Below are positions 35,686 to 43,041 of a stretch of 64,000 bases of DNA, in pieces. Every line of letters starts with the position of its first letter. Position 1 is the first letter of the stretch. Made by a program: the position numbers and the translations under genes. The notes under the pieces were generated by a model. It saw nothing but the letters and a program-made list of their open reading frames with translations, searched no databases and had not been told where the DNA came from. The stretch is from Pollutibacter soli (lineage in GTDB: Bacteria > Bacteroidota > Bacteroidia > Chitinophagales > Chitinophagaceae), in the NCBI GenBank assembly GCA_029269725.1, contig JARJHS010000005.1:124001-188000 (forward strand). The letters run 5' to 3'.

Positions 35686-36801
35686 CTATTTCCGTTTTTT
35701 GCTCCACAGTCTCATTACTTCATCAATCGGCAGATTTTCAACTGCATTTCCGTTTCTGCCTTTCATGGTTTTTGCCATGAATAATGAGTTGATGATCGCT
35801 TCTTCGGTTGCTTCTATAACAGCCATAAATAATGGCGATGTTGAATCATTATGCAAATTGGTGAATGTTGTCGTCGGGCTTTCATAATGATGCGGTATCC
35901 GGTTAGCTGTTGAAAAGGCGATCACATAATCGCCGCTTCCGTTGGATGCAATTCCTCCGGTTCGACCCATGCCCAGCATCGCACGTTTTGCAAGGCGTTC
36001 GAGGTTGCGGTGATCCAACGGAGCATCAGTGGCTATAACAATCATGCAAGAGCCATCAGCATTATTTAGTAGCTAGTTACTGAAATTGAATTTTTTCATT
36101 TCCTTTCCTACAGGAACACCATCAACAGTGAGTGCGCCACCGAAATTGGTTTGTACTAAAACACCGACGGTATATCCACCGAGACTTGCCGGTAGGTGCC
36201 TTGAAGAAGTGCCAATTCCTCCCTTGAACCCGAAACAAACTGTTCCTGTTCCCGCTCCGACATTTCCCTCCTCAACCTGGCCGGTTTGCGCATTGCTGAT
36301 CGCCTCTAGAACGTCTGTTTCCCGCAGATGTCTTCCCCGTATATCGTTGAGATAGCCATCATTGGTTTCACCCACGAGCGCATTTACTGAAGCTGCATTT
36401 TCATTACCTGGTAACTGAAGCGTATAACCGATCAACGCATTCATTGCAGTTGCTACTCCAAGAGTTTTGGTAAGTGCGATCGGCGTTTCCAGGTTACCGA
36501 GTTCATTAACCTGTGTACTTCCCGCGAGTTTTCCAAAACCATTGCCAACATAGATAGCCGCCGGAATTTTGTGCTGGAACAAGTTACCATCAGCAGGAAT
36601 AATCACGGTCACGCCTGTTCGAACGGAATCAGCTTTGATTAAAGTAGTCTGCCCGACTTTTACACCTGCAACATCAGTGATCGTATTTAATTTGCCGGTT
36701 TGCATCACACCGATCCTGATGCAGTAATCACGGGCTCGTTTTTGTGCTGAACTGATGAATGGAAATGCAATTATCGCTATTGATAGGATGATTTTTTGCA
36801 T
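35686..36801 (-). pseudogene. P1-family (DmpA-like) self-processing aminopeptidase with one in-frame TAG
   Basis: The frame from the ATG at 36799-36801 to 35686 is 372 codons, the normal DmpA length, with a signal peptide (AIIAFPFISSAQ). It is interrupted only by a TAG at 36073-36075 (codon 243). DmpA enzymes cut themselves before a Ser to make two subunits and use that Ser as nucleophile. Here the expected cleavage Gly250-Ser251 (ADGSCMIVIATDAPLDHRN) lies eight codons after the TAG. The alpha part (GETNDGYLN, GNVGAGTGTVCFGFKGGIGT, NFGGALTVDGVPVG) and beta part (GGIASNGSGDYVIAFST) are both intact. Restart at the next ATG (36045) would lose the nucleophile. Nonsense mutation, sequencing error or readthrough are all open. 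Confidence 0.82.
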
Positions 36802-37099
36802 AAGGAAAGATAAAAACAAAAACGGAGGTGAATAGTAGAGATTAAAGTCAAACCTGTTTCTAGGCTTATTTTCGGGCGGGTGAGAAAGGTTCACAATCAA
36901 CCAGCCTACAGGAAATGCCAAACCTATCTCGAATTTTCTTTGGCAGTATTTTGTGAATGCTTTAGTTGCCTACTTTGATAGATGGCCGTTTCTGGAATTA
37001 TTTATAAAATTTATTGGATACTTGATTTATTTATGAATTTAAATGGGAATTTTAATCGAATAGTAAATATTCTTTGCACTTTTGACACGCTAATTTATA
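36802..37099. other. Intergenic region, AT-rich
   Basis: A 298-bp spacer that becomes very AT-rich toward the OLD-family gene. It should hold the DmpA promoter. No terminator-like hairpin is evident at the end of the OLD gene. Confidence 0.35.
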
Positions 37100-38890
37100 T
37101 TAATTCCAAGTAGAAATTTTATTCAAAAGTTTATTGATTTTATTGTACAAATTAGAGCCTTGAGGTGCGAGATCACTAAAAGTTAAATTTTTCTCTAAGC
37201 AAAATTTTGAAATTTCAATAGCTAGTTGAACTTTTGAAATCGAGTTATCTTTTCCAGCTCTTTTCTTTTCAAAGTAACCTCTACTTTTTTTACTATCGAA
37301 ATATTTTGCAAAGTTTTCTTTTCCTTTCTTGTTTATGAAGTATTCTAAATAACTTTCAATTGTTCCGTCAGTTATCCAGAATAACATCGAATCAACTGTC
37401 TCTCCAAAATTGTTAATTAATTGTTTCGGATCTTGTCCGGAAGCCATCATAGATTCATAAACTAGTCTTGCCTTTATTTTCCCAATTCCATTAGTTTGTT
37501 GATTCCAGCTTTCAGGAGGTATGTCTTGGTAATTGCTATCTTGATCAATAATTAATAAATGATTTGAATTAACCTTTTCCAACGACACTATCTTATTTGC
37601 AATGCCTTCATCTAATTTATTCCAATCTAGATCTGAAAATCCCGCATACTTCCAAATAGCGGTTGAAAGTGATTGAATCGTGTAATTAAATCTTTCAAGC
37701 TGAGTCTCAGGGTTTGATTTGATGAATAGCTTAAACAGTAATTCTATATAAATCACATCACTGGGCCCTTCCACCCAAATTATTCCGTTGCTCAATAGCA
37801 GGTCACTTGATTTGTATTCTAAATCACGTAAGATGTTTTTCCCATCAACAAGCGATAACAAAGCTTTAGTGCTTGAAACCATTCCGTCATTCTGAGTATG
37901 TATAATTTGGGCATTTTTATTGTTCGAGAAAAGATCAATAATAATACTTGAATGTGTTGTAATAAAAAAGTACGACTTACTCAATAATGAATATTTAAAA
38001 ATGAAGTTGAAGAGACGCCTTTGCAATGAAGGATGTAAATTATTTTCCAATTCCTCAAATCCAAAAACCAAATTTGATTCTATTTTACTTTCAATCTTTG
38101 GTACCACGAGCATGTTTAACAATACAAGTAAAATGGTTTTGATACCGCTTCCCATGCGTGACAATGAAATTAGATTTGATTTATTGTCCTCTAAGTAAAT
38201 CTCCCACATGCCATTTGAAGACGTTCGTCTTGGAGCAATATTCGTGAATACAATTTCAGGATTTAAAATTTCATTGAGAGCAGATAATAAATCTTTTCTA
38301 ATTAGATTTAAATCATGCTCGGCATGAGTTACAACCTGCCGAATCATGTTAGTTGCGCCGTCGCCATTAGCGGCAAGTGTGTTTTTAGTGGGGTTATCTC
38401 CCTCTGGTCTAATATCTCTCTCTGCACTTAACCGAATGAAAAATTTATTTTCAAGAGGACCTATGATATTGTTTTCCAGCCTTCTTACATAGACTTCCGC
38501 AGTTGGATGGGGTTCCTGTTCCCAAGATGTTATGGTCTTTTTTTTGGGCAGTAATGTATACTGGATCTTTTTTCCAACAAATGTTTGCCCATATGCATTA
38601 TGATTTGCACCTGGTATTCCTCCTCCAGAAGTGTCAATTGGGAAAGATGAATCTATCATTTCTTTAGATATCGGTATTTGGATTGAAATCTCACTTTTAA
38701 TTCGATCTCTCCCTATTTCGATAAATTTTTCAGTAGGCGAAGTAATATATTCAATTAGGTCAATTAATGAACTTTTGCCTGAATTGTTCTTTCCAATAAT
38801 AATGTTTAAAGGGAATATTCTTTCTAATCCTTGCGCCTCAGAGCCAAAACATTTGTAGTTTTTTATTTTCACTGAACAGTCAAGAATCAT
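37100..38890 (-). CDS. OLD-family ATPase-TOPRIM nuclease
   Basis: A 596-residue cytoplasmic protein of the overcoming-lysogenization-defect family. The ABC ATPase half shows Walker A GKNNSGKS (33-40), signature LSRMGSG (243-249), Walker B LVFGFEELENNLHP (274-287) and the switch His (TTHS, His313). The TOPRIM half has the metal motifs VEGPSD (Glu374) and IIDQDS (Asp449, Asp451). OLD proteins are DNA nucleases used in phage defence, for example GajA of Gabija, but no GajB-like helicase or other partner is adjacent, so it is a class 1, stand-alone type. A sampled line has 28 percent G+C, much lower than most neighbours, suggesting recent transfer. Confidence 0.9.
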   Translation of the reverse strand: MILDCSVKIKNYKCFGSEAQGLERIFPLNIIIGKNNSGKSSLIDLIEYITSPTEKFIEIGRDRIKSEISIQIPISKEMIDSSFPIDTSGGGIPGANHNAYGQTFVGKKIQYTLLPKKKTITSWEQEPHPTAEVYVRRLENNIIGPLENKFFIRLSAERDIRPEGDNPTKNTLAANGDGATNMIRQVVTHAEHDLNLIRKDLLSALNEILNPEIVFTNIAPRRTSSNGMWEIYLEDNKSNLISLSRMGSGIKTILLVLLNMLVVPKIESKIESNLVFGFEELENNLHPSLQRRLFNFIFKYSLLSKSYFFITTHSSIIIDLFSNNKNAQIIHTQNDGMVSSTKALLSLVDGKNILRDLEYKSSDLLLSNGIIWVEGPSDVIYIELLFKLFIKSNPETQLERFNYTIQSLSTAIWKYAGFSDLDWNKLDEGIANKIVSLEKVNSNHLLIIDQDSNYQDIPPESWNQQTNGIGKIKARLVYESMMASGQDPKQLINNFGETVDSMLFWITDGTIESYLEYFINKKGKENFAKYFDSKKSRGYFEKKRAGKDNSISKVQLAIEISKFCLEKNLTFSDLAPQGSNLYNKINKLLNKISTWN

Positions 38891-38956
38891 AAAAAATGTG
38901 ATTAATTAACACTCTTATATAATTAATATGGACAAGCAATTTTCGCGATAGTTTTT

Positions 38957-40492
38957 CTACATTCCTCCGGCCATCAGCGCTGCCATCGTTTCAATTCCTT
39001 CAAATAAATTCTTGAGCCGGATATTTTCATTTTCCGCATGCTGGTTATTGTCATGATTCGCAATCGGCACGGTTACTGTTTTGGCATTGAGATATTTTTC
39101 AAAAAGAAACAGCGGCAGACTTCCTCCGGATGTAGGCTGCAACACAACTTTGTCGGCAGTTGTGGATTGCACGGAAGCTATTATCCCTTTCACGATCGGA
39201 AGGTCCATGGAAGTACGCTGTGCATTATAGCTGTCTTTTCCGAGCAGGACTTTGATCAGCTTGTCATAGGTTTTTCTTTCTTCATCGGTGGGGTCATGAT
39301 CAATAACATGATATCCCTTTTCAATAATGTAATTGACAACTTTCTGTTGCTGCTTCTGCCAGTCGTTTCCTTTCACGAGGCGAAGATCGAGTACAGCGGT
39401 TGCAAAGGTTGGTATCTGGTTGGAAGCGAGTTTGCCGACATTACCACTGGCAATACCGTTGATATTAAGTGAGGGCAGCGAAATCGCTTCCACGAGCGAC
39501 ATACCCGGATTTTCTGTCGCCCGTATCCCCAGTTCAGTTTTCATTTGTTGATCAACAGATGGCACATCTTTCAATGCCTGCTTTTCGGAAGCTGTTAGCG
39601 GGATAACATCGTCATAAAATCCTTTGATTGTTACACGACCGTTTTCATCTTTCATGTCAGCCAATAACCTTGCCAGCATCATTGCAGGATTTGGCGACCA
39701 GTTGCCGTAGTGGCCACTGTGTAATGGCCGCTTCGCGGCATATACGGTCAGGTCAATATGCGCATCACCACGAACGCCAAAAACGATTTGTTTTATACCG
39801 CTCTGGTGAACTGGTCCATCGCAAATAATCCACAGATCAGATTGCAATAATGTTTTGTATTTATCAAGGATTTCATTCAGATGCGGAGAACCGGCCTCTT
39901 CTTCACCTTCGAAAAAAAATTTAATATTATACGCCGGTTGAATGCCATTGGCCTTCAATTGCGAGTATGCGTTGAGGATAGCTGCCACACCACCTTTGTC
40001 GTCAGAGGCGCCACGAGCGTAAATCCTCCAGTCGGGATCAAATTGCTTATTATCAGGAAAACTTAAAGATGCGCCCCCGTTGTCAAATGCGGAGGAAAAT
40101 AGTTTTGGATCAAAAGGAGAGAGACCTGCAGCCCATTGTGCAGGATTCACCGGTTGTCCGTCGTAGTGAGCATAAAATATCAGTGTCTGTTTGGCATTGG
40201 GTACGATCACTTCACCATAAACAACAGGTGGAGCACCGGGTGTAGTAGGCGATAACAGCTGTACATTGTTAATTCCCCTCTTATGCATCATCTCCATGAT
40301 GAATGCGGCATTTTTCTGAATATTCGGAGCGTCACTGGCAATGTTGGGGATGGAAAGCAGCTGTACAAATTCGGAAACAATTTCGCCGGATGATTGCAGT
40401 ACTGATTTCCGGATTTTCAGCGTTGAAGTCGATTGAGCAAGGCAACCCAAAAAGAAAAAAATACCGGTAACTGTCAGGAAACGTTTTCTCAT
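38957..40492 (-). CDS. Exported M20-family dipeptidase
   Basis: Started at the ATG 40490-40492, giving 511 residues with a Sec signal (VTGIFFFLGCLAQ; a lipobox-like LGC is possible). M20 metal and catalytic motifs are HYDGQP (His, Asp), GASDDKGG (bridging Asp), EGEEEAGS (catalytic Glu and metal Glu) and a late His in NHDNNQHAEN. The GHYGNWSPNPAMMLA lid segment is typical of M20 dipeptidases such as carnosinase-like CndP/PepV relatives. It is probably periplasmic and degrades small peptides. It stands alone between the OLD gene and a Tat-exported protein. Confidence 0.92.
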   Translation of the reverse strand: MRKRFLTVTGIFFFLGCLAQSTSTLKIRKSVLQSSGEIVSEFVQLLSIPNIASDAPNIQKNAAFIMEMMHKRGINNVQLLSPTTPGAPPVVYGEVIVPNAKQTLIFYAHYDGQPVNPAQWAAGLSPFDPKLFSSAFDNGGASLSFPDNKQFDPDWRIYARGASDDKGGVAAILNAYSQLKANGIQPAYNIKFFFEGEEEAGSPHLNEILDKYKTLLQSDLWIICDGPVHQSGIKQIVFGVRGDAHIDLTVYAAKRPLHSGHYGNWSPNPAMMLARLLADMKDENGRVTIKGFYDDVIPLTASEKQALKDVPSVDQQMKTELGIRATENPGMSLVEAISLPSLNINGIASGNVGKLASNQIPTFATAVLDLRLVKGNDWQKQQQKVVNYIIEKGYHVIDHDPTDEERKTYDKLIKVLLGKDSYNAQRTSMDLPIVKGIIASVQSTTADKVVLQPTSGGSLPLFLFEKYLNAKTVTVPIANHDNNQHAENENIRLKNLFEGIETMAALMAGGM

Positions 40493-40579
40493 TGCAGGTG
40501 AATTGGTGAATTTGATTGAGACTATCAAATATAACGCAATCTGTGCCAGCTCAATTCCCTGCAGCAGATCCTACATACA

Positions 40580-40671
40580 TTGACCTAACAGGCCTGTCAG
40601 AATCTTTTTGATTTAGGAAACTTATAAAAGACCTGTTAGGTCTTTTTCATCTGCAGACCTGTCAGGACATT
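40580..40671. repeat. Dispersed ACCT-NNN-AGGT palindromes
   Basis: The short spacer between the M20 gene and its left-facing neighbour upstream carries GACCTAACAGGCCT, GACCTGTTAGGTCT and GACCTGTCAGG, each a near-palindrome of the ACCT-NNN-AGGT type. The same words form tandem arrays at 46624 and 54220. Confidence 0.7.
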
Positions 40672-40679
40672 TGGATTCA

Positions 40680-41843
40680 CTATTTTTTTCTTGATTTCCA
40701 TTTTGCAAGAATTTCTTTTTCCCTTGCCATCAGCGCATCAGTACCGGAAACAAGCTTATCTCTTCTTTCCTGTTTTACATCATCTGAGTTCCACCAGTCG
40801 AACATATCTCTTACACTGTCTGCCAATGGTGTGAGTGCAAGACCATTCGCCATGGCGAGTTGATTATTGATTAAAGCAGAGCCTTTGTTTTCATCAACCG
40901 GCATGATCCAGGGAATGACTTCCATAATTTTTTCCGCTTTGAGAAAATTATAATCATTGACGGCGATGAAGTTTGCCGGTGAACTGAATGCAGCATGCGC
41001 ACCATAGACAAATGGATGCATGGTTGTAGGAGAGGAAGGGCCAACTGCATTGTAAGTACCCGCTTTCTTTTCTTCAATCAGGCGGATCATCCAGTTAGCA
41101 ACATCGCGTACATCAATATATTGTACAGGATCAGTTGCTTTACCGGGAACCATTACGTCTCCACCTCTGCTCAATCTAACGGGCCAGTAAATAAAACGTT
41201 CTGTACGATCACCGGGACCCATCATATATGTCGGTCGAACAATGATCGAACGTTTTTCACCAAATGCTTTTTGTACTTCCAGTTCTGAATTGATTTTCAT
41301 CACACCATAACTATACTCAGACAATTGCGGCTCTTTCAGTCCGGGTGGTAATGTTAATACCGCTTTCGTGTTTTCTTTGATATCAGAACCGAGATAAGGA
41401 TAATACACACCGGTAGATGAAGTGTATAAATAAAAATCGGCGCTGTCTTTCAGTAATTGTGCAGTATCAATTACCCATTTGACTTTATTCCCGGAGTTAT
41501 CAATGATAGCATCCCACTTGCGGTTTTTTAAAGATTCGAGATTGTTCTCGCGATCACCGAGCAATTGTTCCACATGATTGAAAACATCTTTTTGCGTAGT
41601 GGGAACTGTTTTGCCGCGATTAAATGTTGTAATGGCATGTCCCCGTTCGAGTGCATAGGCGATTTGCTGCGGGCCTAAAAAACCAGTGCCGCCCAGGATA
41701 AGAATTTTCAGCGGCTGCGGCCGATGAGGGATTTCATTGGCCTTAAATGTGTTTGTTCCCGGAAATGCAGCAGCATCCATAAAAGGTAAAATGCCCCCTA
41801 TGCCTAAGGCGTTCTGCAGGAAACGACGACGTGAGCGTGACAT
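40680..41843 (-). CDS. Tat-exported NAD-dependent epimerase/dehydratase-like protein
   Basis: Started at the ATG 41841-41843 (387 residues), where a twin-arginine signal begins (MSRSRRRFLQNALGIGG, with SRRRFLQ and a hydrophobic core). The mature domain is an extended SDR: LKILILGGTGFLGPQQIAYALERGH is the NAD-binding Rossmann start, TSSTGVYYP and YSYGVMKIN hold the Ser and Tyr-Lys catalytic residues, and RPTYMMGPGD follows. Export of an NAD-binding SDR is unusual, because NAD is scarce outside the cytoplasm; folded export by Tat with bound cofactor is a likely explanation. It may act on sugar nucleotides or sugars in the periplasm, which I cannot specify. Confidence 0.87.
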   Translation of the reverse strand: MSRSRRRFLQNALGIGGILPFMDAAAFPGTNTFKANEIPHRPQPLKILILGGTGFLGPQQIAYALERGHAITTFNRGKTVPTTQKDVFNHVEQLLGDRENNLESLKNRKWDAIIDNSGNKVKWVIDTAQLLKDSADFYLYTSSTGVYYPYLGSDIKENTKAVLTLPPGLKEPQLSEYSYGVMKINSELEVQKAFGEKRSIIVRPTYMMGPGDRTERFIYWPVRLSRGGDVMVPGKATDPVQYIDVRDVANWMIRLIEEKKAGTYNAVGPSSPTTMHPFVYGAHAAFSSPANFIAVNDYNFLKAEKIMEVIPWIMPVDENKGSALINNQLAMANGLALTPLADSVRDMFDWWNSDDVKQERRDKLVSGTDALMAREKEILAKWKSRKK

Positions 41844-41936
41844 AAAATGATTTTTAATATGGGCAGTCTTTAAAAGTTTTTCAAAGTAAAAAAGATTCTT
41901 CATCCGTGAAAACCATTCAGCGATTTTGCTCCGGAA

Positions 41937-42677
41937 TTAATTCCCAGGATCTGTCGATTCCTTAATGACCCTTTCTGTTTTGTACGTACTGAACCGGATA
42001 TATCCGGAACCTTTTGTGGAGTCGCTGTAAATAGTTTTTTCATTTCCATTCATATCTATCTTTCTGATGGAAAGTCCGTCATCGAGGCTCACGACAGCAA
42101 ATTTCTTCAGCTGATTTTTCTTTAGTCTCAGGAAAACCGTAGAACTGCCACCGTAAACCATAAATGCATCGATACATTTTAATTCTTCGTTATACTGTAG
42201 GTTGGGATAATCTTCTGAATTAATAATACTGATCAGGCTATCGGCATTTTTATCATAAATGAATAAGCGCCGGATTTCATTTGCACCACGTGCCGCTGTA
42301 TTCGATATATAGGTCGGATCATTCAAGCCATCGTTATTAAAGTCAGAAAGATCCGCGTTCAGATCCATCAATGAATAGTGCTCATACCGGTAGGTATTTC
42401 TTAATTTCCATTTCCTGTTTGTTAAGGAATAAAATTTAATAATTGAAAAACTCGAGTCTTCATTTCCATAGATTGATATTTCAATCTTGTTCTGCTTTTT
42501 TTTCCCGATCCGGCTGCTGTCTGAAAAGTATTCCTGCAAAATCAACGAGTCTTCTGTGGGATACTTAATATTTTTCTCTGGAAGAGTTGATAACGCGTTT
42601 TCGAAGTTAGTCGATGACACAGATTCATCTGAACCACTCTGAAAAAGTATCAACACAAAAAGTAAGAAGAAAACCAT
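41937..42677 (-). CDS. Secreted protein with a calcium-loop-like motif, unknown function
   Basis: A 246-residue protein with a hydrophobic start (MVFFLLFVLILFQSG) that may be a signal peptide or anchor. The DLNADLSDFNNDGLND segment (about residues 105-120) resembles FG-GAP/EF-hand-like Ca2+ loops common in secreted Bacteroidota proteins. No family is recognised. It starts 15 bp after the stop of the small membrane protein upstream and may be co-transcribed with it and the M14 peptidase. Confidence 0.68.
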   Translation of the reverse strand: MVFFLLFVLILFQSGSDESVSSTNFENALSTLPEKNIKYPTEDSLILQEYFSDSSRIGKKKQNKIEISIYGNEDSSFSIIKFYSLTNRKWKLRNTYRYEHYSLMDLNADLSDFNNDGLNDPTYISNTAARGANEIRRLFIYDKNADSLISIINSEDYPNLQYNEELKCIDAFMVYGGSSTVFLRLKKNQLKKFAVVSLDDGLSIRKIDMNGNEKTIYSDSTKGSGYIRFSTYKTERVIKESTDPGN

Positions 42678-42692
42678 CTTTCTATATTGAGT

Positions 42693-43007
42693 TTACAGGC
42701 CGGAAATCAAATTTGAAAAATGGAGAAACCGGCTTCCAATAAGGGCTAAAGTCACAATAATAAATACAGCATAGTATCTTTTGAAATAAAAAAAAATAGA
42801 AGATGCAAGCGCTGCAACAGATAGAAATATTGCGCTGTACAAAAACTCTTTACTTATTTCATATACCGTAGATGCCGGTATAAGCGGACTTATCAATTGG
42901 CTCCTGACCTGGTATACAGAAATGTACTGCCATGCCGTTGCTGCCACTAATACCAGGAATAAGATCAGAGCAATTTTTCCAGGGGTATTCCTGGCTGTAT
43001 TGTTCAC
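42693..43007 (-). CDS. Small membrane protein of unknown function
   Basis: A 104-residue protein with three predicted membrane helices (IALILFLVLVAATAWQYI, FLYSAIFLSVAALASSIFFY, AVFIIVTLALIGSRFLHF). It starts at a GTG (43005-43007), since no ATG fits. It lies between the M14 peptidase (34 bp upstream) and the secreted protein (15 bp downstream), so it is part of a likely three-gene transcript. No family assigned. Confidence 0.65.
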   Translation of the reverse strand: MNNTARNTPGKIALILFLVLVAATAWQYISVYQVRSQLISPLIPASTVYEISKEFLYSAIFLSVAALASSIFFYFKRYYAVFIIVTLALIGSRFLHFSNLISGL

Positions 43008-43041
43008 GTTGTAAACAAATCCTTTTTATAAATGTGCTTAA

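Noticed and set aside
37100-38890. Gabija system
   Set aside because: Only the GajA-like OLD gene is present; no UvrD-like GajB helicase follows or precedes it.
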